From assembly GCA_964342485.1 (NCBI GenBank), contig CAYFFO010000026.1, positions 1-27,572 on the forward strand: a DNA stretch of 27,572 bases, in the 5' to 3' direction. The translations under genes and the position numbers were made by a program. The notes beneath the pieces were generated by a model. That model did not search any database. It saw only the letters and a program-made list of their open reading frames with translations, and was not told where the DNA came from. This stretch comes from CAYFFO01 sp964342485 (GTDB lineage: Bacteria; Chloroflexota; Dehalococcoidia; Lucifugimonadales; CAJWER01). This document shows positions 1 to 9,400 of the stretch, piece after piece (the stretch's first letter is position 1; each line of letters begins with the position of its first letter).

Positions 1-223
1 TATTGACCATCAAGGGCAGGATAGAGACGGGACTTTCCGGAGTGTCTGCGCTCCAGCGGCATTCGTCAGTCCAGACGTATGATCCGTCTTCCACACCGCC
101 GGTTCGCTCCCATGAAGTGAGCACAAATATATCGCGCCCATTAGCCACGATGCTCCAGTGGTAATCGTATGAGCACCAACTTTCAGGACCCTTGTCGAAA
201 TTATTTTTTATTGACTCTTTCAA
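1..223 (-). CDS. Partial gene cut by the window edge; hypothetical protein, possibly a glycan- or ligand-binding/sialidase-like N-terminus
   Basis: Reading leftwards from about 223, an open frame runs to base 1 without a stop and has protein-like composition, rich in W, Y, D and G (segments such as GPESWCSYDYHW and FVLTSWERTGG). The frame is the same as that of the membrane gene upstream and opens 25 bases after its stop. No ATG is available between that stop (248-250) and the conserved-looking part. The best start I can see is TTG at 221-223, preceded only by a weak GGA, so translation may be coupled to the upstream gene. The Trp/Tyr-rich start resembles sugar-binding or beta-sandwich proteins, but I do not recognise the family. 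The C-terminus lies outside the window. Confidence 0.5.
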   Translation of the reverse strand, partial: MKESIKNNFDKGPESWCSYDYHWSIVANGRDIFVLTSWERTGGVEDGSYVWTDECRWSADTPESPVSILPLMVN

Positions 224-247
224 ATAGAGTAATCCAAAAAAATTATG

Positions 248-883
248 CTAATCTGATCGCCTAAGTAAGAACACACCAGAAATGACAACCACTAGGATCA
301 TAATCAAGAATATTAAAAATCCGGCAGCGCCGATAAATGCTCCAGTGGAGAACATTGCCAGTCCACCCAAAAATAAAAGCCAGGCTAATATTGTCGGCAA
401 AGGACCTTTTTCCAGTATCATTCCCAATCCTAATAGTGCGTAACCAATGCCCCAGAACAGAGGGGTTGCTCTAAACGCGGCGTCCCCTATCATTGCTAAC
501 GACACTGCAGCATCTTTATAACCATCCGCAAAAAAATCGTTACCAGTTATGTACAATCCCATACTGACAATAGGTATTGCTAACACTGCCGTGAAAATCA
601 TTGAGGATAGGGTCCCTATGGCAGCTCCGCCTCCCTTTAAAGACTTACCAAGGAGAGCAAGTCCTAAAGTGGCTCCCATCATTAGTGTTAACCCTGAAAT
701 ATTTATGATATATGCGGCTATCTCTTTACTTTGAAACAGTTCCAAACCAGCCAAAGCTTCTTCTTTAGGAGGTAAACTTTCGTCAACCTCACCAATAATC
801 AATGGCTCAAGTCCTGCAAAGATCACCATCATTGCTATGGGACAAATCATCAGTAACCATGAAGTAAAAACCCGAGTATTCAT
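248..883 (-). CDS. Small six-segment integral membrane protein, unknown function
   Basis: The 211-residue product is almost entirely hydrophobic. Likely membrane segments are at about residues 8-30, 57-79, 88-112, 136-157, 160-183 and 184-207. A short acidic, proline-containing loop (about 31-55) follows the first segment. No catalytic or transport motif is visible. The start is an ATG with GGAG ten bases upstream. The protein ends in GVFLLRRSD, very like the GIFTMRRSE end of the membrane protein at 22839-23390, and its size and segment number match four other membrane proteins in the window. It may belong to a DUF-type family of small bacterial membrane proteins (DUF998 or DUF4386-like), but I cannot confirm this. 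It is divergent from the propeller gene at 1074. Confidence 0.8.
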   Translation of the reverse strand: MNTRVFTSWLLMICPIAMMVIFAGLEPLIIGEVDESLPPKEEALAGLELFQSKEIAAYIINISGLTLMMGATLGLALLGKSLKGGGAAIGTLSSMIFTAVLAIPIVSMGLYITGNDFFADGYKDAAVSLAMIGDAAFRATPLFWGIGYALLGLGMILEKGPLPTILAWLLFLGGLAMFSTGAFIGAAGFLIFLIMILVVVISGVFLLRRSD

Positions 884-965
884 TTATATTGGACTCCATT
901 TAATTTATGTCAACTCAAAGCTAAGTATTGCCACTAGTAGTGATGTTAATATGCATGAATTCCTC

Positions 966-982
966 TAACCCGTCAAGGGTTA
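966..982. promoter_or_regulatory. Short inverted repeat between divergent genes, possible operator
   Basis: TAACCC, a five-base spacer GTCAA, then GGGTTA form a perfect 6+6 inverted repeat in the 190-base region between the divergent starts at 883 and 1074. Its place would suit a regulator of both genes. The arms are short, so chance is possible. Confidence 0.3.
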
Positions 983-1073
983 AATTTGAAAAGGGATTAC
1001 CTATAACTTGTTGATGCTGTAAATAGGATATAGACTAGCTACATTTCATGTTATTGCTCGAAATGGAGTCATC

Positions 1074-2069
1074 ATGTTTCAGTCGTTTGATGGTCACAAA
1101 GCGGTTCATTATCAGGAATTAGACCCTGGGAGCGAGTGGATTAAGGATTCAGATATTGCGATTAATTCGAACGGTCCTCTAGATTCTGGTGGAGTCTATA
1201 CGCCGAATGTAATCAAGGTTCCTTCGGGTGGCTATAGAATGTATTATTTTGGGTTTAGTACAACGGGGCCTAAGGATAAATCTGTTGGTTCTATTCTCAG
1301 TGCCTACTCTGACGATGCTTACAACTGGAATAAAGAGGCTGGAATACGTCTGGATTCTTATAATAAATTGCCGGGTGGCACTTCGCTGTCTCCGGATGTA
1401 ATACCTTTGCCAGACGGAAGATTTAGAATGTATCTGTCCTTCAAGCAAAAGAATCGTCCGGATGTCATTTTAAGTGCCATATCGGATGATGGACTGGACT
1501 GGAAGTACGAGCCAGGTTTTCGGAAGGCCGATTTGTACACTTCATGTGGAACGCCGAGATGCGTTTATACTAAGGTTGGTTCAAATTTCAAGTACCGGCT
1601 ATATTTTTTTCAATATAAGTTTCCTTTTGGTCCTGTGGAGAAATTCGAGCCTGGTCAAGATTCCATGAAACATATTGTAAGTGCTATATCGGACGATGGG
1701 CTCAATTTTGAAATGGAGTCGGGTATTCGAGTATCACAAGAATTTGAATTTGAGAACTATGCGATATATGCTCCGGATGTCGTCCTCCTTGCCGATGAGA
1801 CTTATAGGATGTACTACTCGAGTTGGGAACATGCTCCTGAAGTAACGACGACTAGCAAATTCCATGGGCGTGTATTCAGTGCTACCTCCGAGGATGGATT
1901 GAGATGGTATAAAGATCCGAAAATCTGTGTAGATATTGGTGGTCCATGGGACGGGATAAAAGCATCTGAGCCGTGTGTAATAGACATGCCAAATGGGAGG
2001 TCGAGACTCTTTTATGAAGCATGTGATGTTGAAGGACAATGGCGGATTTTGAGCGCCACTTCGGTCTAG
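1074..2069 (+). CDS. Five-bladed beta-propeller protein, glycoside-hydrolase-like (GH43/GH32/GH130-type fold)
   Basis: The 331-residue product carries five internal repeats. Each has a strand of the type V-x-x-L-P-D-G-x-[YF]-R-[ML]-Y followed by a strand S-A-x-S-D-D-G-L-x-W. They lie at roughly residues 41-90, 107-150, 163-219, 233-290 and 309-331. This pattern is typical of five-bladed propellers acting on or binding glycans. I cannot point to a complete catalytic acid set, so the substrate is unknown and a non-catalytic role is possible. There is no signal peptide, so the protein is probably cytoplasmic. The ATG has GGAG at 1065-1068, five bases upstream. The sulfatase gene follows on the same strand after 254 bases, which would fit joint action on a sulfated sugar, but a shared transcript is not evident. 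Confidence 0.75.
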   Translation: MFQSFDGHKAVHYQELDPGSEWIKDSDIAINSNGPLDSGGVYTPNVIKVPSGGYRMYYFGFSTTGPKDKSVGSILSAYSDDAYNWNKEAGIRLDSYNKLPGGTSLSPDVIPLPDGRFRMYLSFKQKNRPDVILSAISDDGLDWKYEPGFRKADLYTSCGTPRCVYTKVGSNFKYRLYFFQYKFPFGPVEKFEPGQDSMKHIVSAISDDGLNFEMESGIRVSQEFEFENYAIYAPDVVLLADETYRMYYSSWEHAPEVTTTSKFHGRVFSATSEDGLRWYKDPKICVDIGGPWDGIKASEPCVIDMPNGRSRLFYEACDVEGQWRILSATSV

Positions 2070-2260
2070 CCAGTCCATAAAAATATCGATTATTTGATAT
2101 GTTTCTACTTAAATACAATCGGAATCTCAGTTCAAATACATGATAGAAATGCCTAAAAAACAGGATTCTGAGCCATTGTGTTAAAAGGAGAAAGTATTTG
2201 TGCTGTAAATGTAATTCGGAATAAGATAATGACTATGATTGAATATATATACAATTCTAC

Positions 2261-2273
2261 TGGGAAGTTCCCA
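2261..2273. promoter_or_regulatory. Perfect odd palindrome TGGGAA-G-TTCCCA, possible operator of the sulfatase gene
   Basis: A 6+6 inverted repeat with one central base lies 51 bases before the sulfatase ATG. The same half-sites, spaced by nine bases, occur at 18709-18729 just before the DoeA-like gene. This may be a shared regulator site, but the arms are short. Confidence 0.25.
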
Positions 2274-2323
2274 ACTATTCCGTCATTACATGTGTTTATT
2301 GGTCGGCTGGGAAAATAGATCCT

Positions 2324-3814
2324 ATGAACCAATCTCCAAATATAGTAATCATAATGACCGACCACACAAATTCAGCATCTATAACTTCTGAAAGTCAATG
2401 CTTAACTCCAAATTTAGATGCCCTTTCAAAAGATGGGATCCAGTTTGATAGTTGTTACACTACTAACGCTATTTGCTCACCCGCACGTGCTTCTTTGATG
2501 ACAAGTCTTTATCCATCATCGCATGGTGTATGGGATGTTCTTCATGCGCATCCTAGAAGTTGGTTGGATGCCCCTTCAGGACGATTTATTCACTTTGCGG
2601 AAGTATTGGCTGACCATGGATATCGAAACGGATATTTCGGGAAGTGGCATGTAGAACAGAGTAATCAACTCGACGACTTTGGGTGGCATGAGTTTAATAT
2701 ACAAGATGCTCTGAGAATTGACAAAAGGAAAATTAGCGAAACATCCTTCAATTCCAATGATGGACCCAGCCTTGATTCGGATATCCGAGTTAGCAATGAG
2801 GTTGTATTAAAGAACGAAGGTTATCCAGATCACTTATTGTCTGCCACAATTGAAGGAATGGATAACGTATCACATCCAGCATTTGATCATGGCTTAAAAT
2901 TCATAAATGATCATATTTCAGGTAACAATACAAAAATTCCATTCACCTGTTTCATATCGGTTTTAGAACCGCACGATCCTTATTTAGCAAGCTACGACGT
3001 TATGGAATTATATGATTGTGATCAAATAACTTTGAGCCCAAGTTTTGAAGATGACTTGGAATCAAAACCCGATATTCTTAAAAGAATGAACACTGTTTTT
3101 GGGAAATTGGATCAGGCACAATGGAAACAGATAATAGCGTCTTATTACGCATCTATTACTAGCATCGATAAAGAAGTCGGTCGAGTAATCAAATTTCTCA
3201 AGGAAAGAAATATATACGACGATACCTTAATTGTTTTCACCAGTGATCACGGAGACATGTTAAGTGCTCACGGACTTTTAACTAAAGGTGTTGGAACGGG
3301 ATACGAAGAAGTCTACAACATTCCCTTGATCTTAAAGCCCCCAAACGTAAACACCGTAACATCAATACAGGGGGTTAAGGTAAGTACTGTGGATCTGGCC
3401 CCTACTTTGTTAGCATATGCTGGCATAGATATACCAAAACAAATGCAAGGGAAAAACCTGAAACCCGTTTTGGATGGTTCATTCAACACCGATAATTTGA
3501 ATGAAGCTTATGCGGAATTCTTTTCTCAAAGATATATGTATACCCAAAGATTAACTTGGAAAAATGAATGGAAATATATTTTCAACCCTGGTGGGATCGA
3601 TGAACTTTATAACTTAGATGACGATCCGTTTGAGCTAAACAATTTGGCGGATAAACCGAAATACCAGCATATTCTCAAGGACATGGCGCGTCATATGTGG
3701 AGGAAAATGGAGTCTATTGGAGACACTACACTTTTGAACACAGGCTATCCATTACTCAGGACAGCTCCTGTAGGACCTCTCAGCCGATTTGGAGAAACAC
3801 ATCAAAGTAATTAG
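2324..3814 (+). CDS. Sulfatase (arylsulfatase family, type I, formylglycine-dependent)
   Basis: The 496-residue protein hydrolyses sulfate esters, probably on a sugar, though substrate cannot be read from the sequence. The signature C-S-P-A-R begins at Cys51, the residue converted to formylglycine in this family. Other expected elements are present: the N-terminal NIVIIMTDH strand (metal-binding Asp13, with His14 where many members have a second Asp), GKWH (Lys107, His109), and TSDHGDM (Asp308, His309) followed by Lys321. The C-terminus has the usual LYNLDDDPFELNNLA element. Length is normal. There is no signal peptide, whereas many sulfatases are exported, so it probably acts in the cytoplasm on imported substrate. 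The SD is weak (GGGA about 11 bases before the ATG). No formylglycine-generating enzyme is in the window. Confidence 0.95.
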   Translation: MNQSPNIVIIMTDHTNSASITSESQCLTPNLDALSKDGIQFDSCYTTNAICSPARASLMTSLYPSSHGVWDVLHAHPRSWLDAPSGRFIHFAEVLADHGYRNGYFGKWHVEQSNQLDDFGWHEFNIQDALRIDKRKISETSFNSNDGPSLDSDIRVSNEVVLKNEGYPDHLLSATIEGMDNVSHPAFDHGLKFINDHISGNNTKIPFTCFISVLEPHDPYLASYDVMELYDCDQITLSPSFEDDLESKPDILKRMNTVFGKLDQAQWKQIIASYYASITSIDKEVGRVIKFLKERNIYDDTLIVFTSDHGDMLSAHGLLTKGVGTGYEEVYNIPLILKPPNVNTVTSIQGVKVSTVDLAPTLLAYAGIDIPKQMQGKNLKPVLDGSFNTDNLNEAYAEFFSQRYMYTQRLTWKNEWKYIFNPGGIDELYNLDDDPFELNNLADKPKYQHILKDMARHMWRKMESIGDTTLLNTGYPLLRTAPVGPLSRFGETHQSN

Positions 3815-3903
3815 CATTAGCGGATGAGTATTGAGACTGCACAGGATAGTAATAATTACCAATTTGTACACTGATCCTACTATTTCTGAGATCCATATTG
3901 GTT

Positions 3904-4782
3904 TTAGTTTGAGGATATTATTTGCCTAAGATGTTCAACAGCAAGCGCTATCGCGTCACTTGAACTACAATTATTTCCTTGATCCTCGTATACAATCGAT
4001 ATCGTCCCGTTAAAGCCAACATTACGGAGTATACGGATTACTCGTTCGTAGTCTATCCACTCTTCCCTCCCAGTGTCTATCTTGTATATTTTAGCCCTAA
4101 CATAAGACGCATATGGTGCAGTTTGCTCCATATATTGATAGATATCCATTTTGGGGTCACTGACACCCATCGGTTCAGTGCCTGGAGAACCTTTCCAACG
4201 ACCAGTATCTAATATAAAAGTAAAGTTTTTCCTATTGGTTTCGCTCAAGATACGGATTATGTCTTCTCCAGTAGGCGAATCCACCGGTGGATGATTATGT
4301 AAACCTATAAAGACTCCCAACTTGAAAGCATAATCAGCAACCTCTCGGTATGAGTCAATCATTTCCGCATACAGCATAGATGCATTTTCTGTAGCTTCAG
4401 GAATACTGCCACCAAAAAGTCGTATTAATGGAGCGCCAAGGAATGCCGCATCATCGATCGCCTTCTTGGCCTCGTCTATGCGCTTTCTTAGTTCTTCGCG
4501 TGGTAGATGAATTCCTATTGCTCCAATGCCTGGGAGTTGATCAGTACCAATAAAGCCACTTCCGATACCTAGAAATCCTATAGGCATTCCTCTTTTTAGG
4601 CATTCACATTTGAGGTGACCAAGATAAGTCCTGTCCCTTGACCTAATACCACGGTCTAATTGGAAGTCCACGGCATCTAACCTTAATTCATAAGATAAAT
4701 CCAAGAACTCTTCCACATCCATGTAATCTTTTGAATCTTTACTTATCGCTATGAGCGAATTACAGGCAAGCTTAATCATCAC
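3904..4782 (-). CDS. Xylose-isomerase-like TIM-barrel protein (sugar phosphate isomerase/epimerase family)
   Basis: The 292-residue product has the fold signals of the AP-endonuclease-2/xylose-isomerase-like superfamily: DLSYELRLDAVDFQ near the start, APLIRLFGG at 117-125, GLHNHPP at 160-166, FILDTGRW at 189-196 and SIVYEDQG at 262-269. Members isomerise or epimerise sugars, inositol derivatives or hydroxypyruvate with a divalent metal. Here the usual first Glu is replaced by His162 in LHNH, Asp192 and Glu266 are in place, and the usual DTGH is DTGR, so the metal site looks modified. Two ATGs stand in tandem at the start, with AGGGAA upstream. It lies 75 bases downstream of the aminotransferase on the same strand and is probably co-transcribed. 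Confidence 0.8.
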   Translation of the reverse strand: MMIKLACNSLIAISKDSKDYMDVEEFLDLSYELRLDAVDFQLDRGIRSRDRTYLGHLKCECLKRGMPIGFLGIGSGFIGTDQLPGIGAIGIHLPREELRKRIDEAKKAIDDAAFLGAPLIRLFGGSIPEATENASMLYAEMIDSYREVADYAFKLGVFIGLHNHPPVDSPTGEDIIRILSETNRKNFTFILDTGRWKGSPGTEPMGVSDPKMDIYQYMEQTAPYASYVRAKIYKIDTGREEWIDYERVIRILRNVGFNGTISIVYEDQGNNCSSSDAIALAVEHLRQIISSN

Positions 4783-4857
4783 TGTTCCCTATATTAAAAA
4801 AGCAATAAATTGTAGGATTTTTCAATGCTGCTCCAACTTTTTGAGTTGTTACTCATA

Positions 4858-6201
4858 CTAGGCATTTCCACATACTTCCAAGATACTTTCTCTGAGTGTA
4901 GTTGTAATGAACTCAACGTGGGTATCGTCAATTACATAAGGAGGGACTAGCTCAATATGGTCTCCTCCTACCCCTTGAACAAGGCCAGGAACACCTGCCA
5001 GAACCAGTAACCCTTTTTTAATGGCCGTATGTTCAATCTTGTGCCCTACATTGGAATCTGTTGGAAAAGGTTGCTTTGTTATCCTGTCAGATACCAGTTC
5101 AACTCCGGCAAAAAGCCCCTTTCCTCTAATATCGCCAACATAGGGTATATCGTGTAATGTTTCTTCCAAAGCAGCTATTAACCTTGTGCCCATATGCCCT
5201 GCTTTTTCTATCAAGCCGTTGTTTTCAATATATTCAAGGACAGCTAAACCAACTGCACAGCTTAAAGGATTACCCCCATATGTGGAACTATGGGAAACTT
5301 TCCCGGTACCGTCAGCAATAGCTTTCCAAACTTTTTCTCCTAGTATCAATGCCCCAAGGGGAGAATACCCGCTGGCCAATCCTTTTGATGAAGTAATGAT
5401 ATCTGGTGCAACGTTCCAATGCTCTATAGCCCATCGTTTACCCGTCCTGCCAACCCCACTCATAACTTCATCAGCTATAAACAATATGTCGTTTTTATCG
5501 CAAATATCTCTTACTATTCCATAATATTCGTCTGGAGGTACCACGGCTGACATTGATGTCCCTATTATAGGCTCTGCTACAAAAGCAGATATATTTTCAG
5601 AACCTTCCTGTGAAATCACCTTTTCTAACTCTTCTGCACATGTCATACCACATCCTGGATATTCCAAATCCCAAGGACATCTATAGCAATATGGAGGAGG
5701 GATGTGTGGGAAGTCTAAGAGTAGAGGACTTACAGGCGCTCTCCAAGTGGTCCTACCGCTCATAGACAAAGTTGCAATTGTATTTCCATGATAGCTTTGC
5801 CATCGACCAATCACTTTACGTTTAGTTGGGTTACCACGTTCACAATGGTATTGGTACGCTAATTTCAATGCTCCTTCATTAGCTTCAGCACCACCAGAAC
5901 AAAAAAGAGACTTCGTATAGCCCATTCCAGAAGGAGCCCATTCTTGAAGTTTACTTGCCAGTTGCTGGCGAGGTTCATTGTCTACAATTCCACCATAAGT
6001 ATAAGTTACCTTATCAAATTGTTGTTTTATAACTTCGCGTATTTCGTCAACCCCATGACCGATATTGACAACACATACCCCGCCGACCGCATCTAAATAC
6101 TGATTTCCTTGATCGTCATATACATATACCCCATCTCCATTGGTAATGGTCACATAATCATCTTCAAAGCTGCCGTAAAGTACATGATTATCAGTTTTCA
6201 T
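4858..6201 (-). CDS. Class III (omega) pyridoxal-phosphate aminotransferase
   Basis: The 447-residue enzyme transfers amino groups from an omega-amino acid, diamine or similar donor to a keto acid. Diagnostic features are AVGGVCVVNIGHG near residue 40, FCSGGAEANEGALKLA at 100-115, SYHGNT at 136-141, FIADEVMSGVGRTG with PLP-binding Asp244, and ITSSKGLASGYSPLGA with Schiff-base Lys273. A four-cysteine stretch (Cys172, Cys175, Cys184, Cys188 in YCYRCPW...CGMTCAEELE) is known from one branch of this family. Possible substrates include beta-alanine, taurine-like amines, diaminobutyrate or 4-aminobutyrate; I cannot choose between them. The neighbouring isomerase-like gene is probably in the same transcript. 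AAGGA stands about 13 bases before the ATG, a rather long spacing. Confidence 0.95.
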   Translation of the reverse strand: MKTDNHVLYGSFEDDYVTITNGDGVYVYDDQGNQYLDAVGGVCVVNIGHGVDEIREVIKQQFDKVTYTYGGIVDNEPRQQLASKLQEWAPSGMGYTKSLFCSGGAEANEGALKLAYQYHCERGNPTKRKVIGRWQSYHGNTIATLSMSGRTTWRAPVSPLLLDFPHIPPPYCYRCPWDLEYPGCGMTCAEELEKVISQEGSENISAFVAEPIIGTSMSAVVPPDEYYGIVRDICDKNDILFIADEVMSGVGRTGKRWAIEHWNVAPDIITSSKGLASGYSPLGALILGEKVWKAIADGTGKVSHSSTYGGNPLSCAVGLAVLEYIENNGLIEKAGHMGTRLIAALEETLHDIPYVGDIRGKGLFAGVELVSDRITKQPFPTDSNVGHKIEHTAIKKGLLVLAGVPGLVQGVGGDHIELVPPYVIDDTHVEFITTTLRESILEVCGNA

Positions 6202-6433
6202 AAATTTTTTTTATCCTTGGAGACAAATGTATTGATGAGGAAATAGTTATTGAAAAAAAGGTTCATTGTTTTTCAATGCTTATAAATTCCCGGTATTTTA
6301 CCCTGACAATAATTCAAATATGTATCTTTTCGAACAATCTATTAAGCTGAATTATACTTTAAATTTAAACTAAACTAGAATGTTTTTCGTTAAGCTTCTA
6401 TAGATTAAATTTTGCGATAAAGCTATTTCGGTT

Positions 6434-9400
6434 CTAGGGTTTTACTACTGGCAATTGTAATTCCGATAGAGCAGCTAGGTATTCTTCTAGATCACTTCCT
6501 ATTATTTCCTTAAGTCTGCCTAAAACGGTTTGTAGACGTAAAGATAGATCATTAAAAAGATCCTGACACTGGATCGTTGGCGGATGATCTCCAGAAGCAA
6601 CAACAACAGTTAGTTCAGCGATTTTTGCATCAAGTTTCGCAGGGTGAGAGATACCATTCATTTGTCCATCAACCTTGACTTGGATAAGATCTTCTTCAAT
6701 CGAATTAAGTTTGGTTAACAGATTATCCGAGGTCTTCTTTACACTATCAATATTGTTTGTAAACAATGCAAGATCATTCCACTTCTCAACCTGATTTCTG
6801 ATATCGCGTACCTGATGAACTGCAGAGCTAATCGAAGTACGTTTGTCCCTAAGTAGGATTAGGAAATCACGTTGTTTCGTAAGATCATCGATCGAGGCGC
6901 TGCTGTTAGGATCTTGGAATAGTTTAAACGTCTTTGAATATGTCGTTTCACCTACGGTTAATCTCACTTTGTAGGTTCCGGGGATTGCTATTGGACCTGG
7001 TAAAGCTTTGTCTGCAGCGCCCGCACCAGGAACTCCTATAGCTCCTGCGTGCCTTAGATCCCATTCGAAAACGTTTATACCAGGATTGGTTGATAACATC
7101 GGTTCAATTGGTGCACCTGGAGGCGAAGATGATGGAGCCATTGAAGAAAAGTGCCTAAGAGTTGAACCTTCCGAATCCAGCAATTCAAGGGTCACTTCGC
7201 TATTCAATATTTCCGGCAGCCGATAACGTATTACAACACCATCAGGGGGATTGGCACCAGCATTAAGAAAGTGCTGTTTTGGAGGACCATCCAACCTGTC
7301 TTCTGAAATATATGTTGCCTGAGGAGCAGCCCCAAAACCATAGTTCTTGCCAGCCTGAGAGAGCCGTGAACCCTTGAGCGGAGGTATCCGAAAGGTGTCT
7401 GCAGGTGTATAAAGGTGTATATCGTCTGTAGTTTTACAAGATTGTCGTAAGTAAGTTAGGTCATCTAGTACCCAGAAAGACCGTCCATGAGTCGCTGCCA
7501 CGATCTCGTTATGCTTTACACCAATATCGTGTACAGGTACTACAGGTAAGTCAAGTTGTAGAGTCTGCCAACTATCTCCATCATCGAACGATACATAGAT
7601 CCCAGTTTCTGTACCCAGATATAGTACTCCGTTGGAAACTAGATCGGCTCTAATGACACGTGTAAAGTCCTCAGGTCTTATGCCATTAGTGATACTAGTC
7701 CAGGATTGTCCGAAATCGCTGGTACGATAAAGTAACGGCGAGTTATCGTCAAGTTTGTATCCAGTAGCAGCCATATAGGCAGTGGCAGGATCGTGAGAAG
7801 ACGGTTCTATCATGCTAACCGTGGTCCATTCTGGGAAGTCCAATGGGGTTACGTTTACCCAGGTTTCAGCCCCATTGGTTGATACATGGACTAAACCATC
7901 GTCGGATCCAGCCCAGAGAATCTCTGGGTGTATTGGGGACTCAGCAAAAGCAAATATCGTACCGTAATGTTCTGGACCTGTATGGTCACCGGTGATCGGT
8001 CCACCTGGTGTGCCCATTTTGGTTATATCTTTACGTGTCAGATCTGGACTAATCTCAGTCCAGCTCGAGCCTTCGTTGTCAGACCGGAGGACTACGTTTG
8101 CCGCGACATACAATCGGCTGGAATCATGGCGAGAAGCAACTATAGGGTATGTCCACTGGAATCGATATTTGTGGTGTTTTACCCCATACCCCCAATTGAA
8201 TTCAGGCCATGGTGAGATGATACGCACCTGACCATCTCTTCGGTCATATCTTAATAGGTAGTCACCCCCATGCGGCGGAGTACCTGAGTATACGATATTT
8301 GGGTCACCATGCTTGACAGCAATATGACCGGATTCTGCATTACCAACCCTTTCGCATTCTTCCCATTGAATGGCGCCTTTAATTGACCTGCTCGGAATGC
8401 TAATCGCGCTATTATCTTGCTGTGTTGCATAGGCACGGAACGGGAACTGGTCATCTACAGCAACATGATAAAATTGTGCAGTAGGTTGATTGTATACGGA
8501 CGACCAAGACTCTCCACCATTGAAAGAAACGCATGCCCCACCATCATTACCCTCAATCATGCGGCTAGAATCATCCGGGTCGATCCAAAGGTCATGGTTA
8601 TCAGTATTTGGCGTATTCATTTGGGTGAATGTGCTACCACCATCAGTTGACTTCCATGCCTTGAGGTTTAGTACCCAAACAATGTTTTCATCACTTGGGT
8701 GGGCCACCACGTGGCTGTAATACCAGGGACGCTGTATAAGGTTGACATCGTTACTCAATCGATTCCAGGAATCGCCGGCATCATCAGAACGGAAGAGTCC
8801 ACCATTAACAGACTCTACGATAGCCCATACCCGACCAGGTTTTGACGGAGATACGGCCACGCCCATTCGTCCCTTTATGCCATCAGGTAAGCCTGGGCGG
8901 TCCGTGATATCTGTCCAGCTATCACCTCCATCGCTTGACCTAAATATACCACTGTCAAGGCCACCGCTGATAAAATCCCAGGGCTGACGCAATGTTTCCC
9001 AGATTGTCGCGTATAAAATACGAGGATTCATAGGGTCCATGGATAGATCTGCTGCCCCAGCCTTCTCACTTTTGTACAAGATTTTTTCCCATGTATGACC
9101 ACCATCTTTAGTTCGGAAAACACCACGTTCCTCATTTGTGCCGAACGCATGGCCAAGTGCTGCAACATACGCTACGTCAGGGTTCTTAGGGTTTATCCTG
9201 ATTCGTGAAATATGGCGGGTGTCATTTAGGCCAATGTTGTGCCATTTTTTCCCACCATCTGTAGAACGATATACACCATCTCCATGAGAGACATTGCCTC
9301 TGATGCATGCTTCACCGGTGCCGACATATAACACGTTTGGATCAGACTCAGCGACCGCTATTGCACCAACCGATGCTGTAGCAAAGTAACCATCGGAAAT

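Noticed and set aside
2229..2318. A 29-codon frame just before the sulfatase gene
   Set aside because: No SD before its ATG, no motif, and it overlaps the likely leader and palindrome of the sulfatase gene.
5186..5524. A 112-codon plus-strand frame inside the aminotransferase gene
   Set aside because: Antisense to the well-conserved Lys273 region of the aminotransferase; no SD and no family resemblance.
4858..6201. Assigning the aminotransferase as DoeD (diaminobutyrate transaminase) to complete an ectoine pathway
   Set aside because: It is 11 kb from the DoeA-like gene, on its own transcript, and its motifs are shared by many omega-aminotransferases.
6249..6277. AT-rich inverted repeat (ATTGAAAAA ... 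TTTTTCAAT) between the BNR gene and the aminotransferase
   Set aside because: Only nine A/T-dominated pairs, about 160 bases after the BNR stop; chance in an AT-rich gap is likely.
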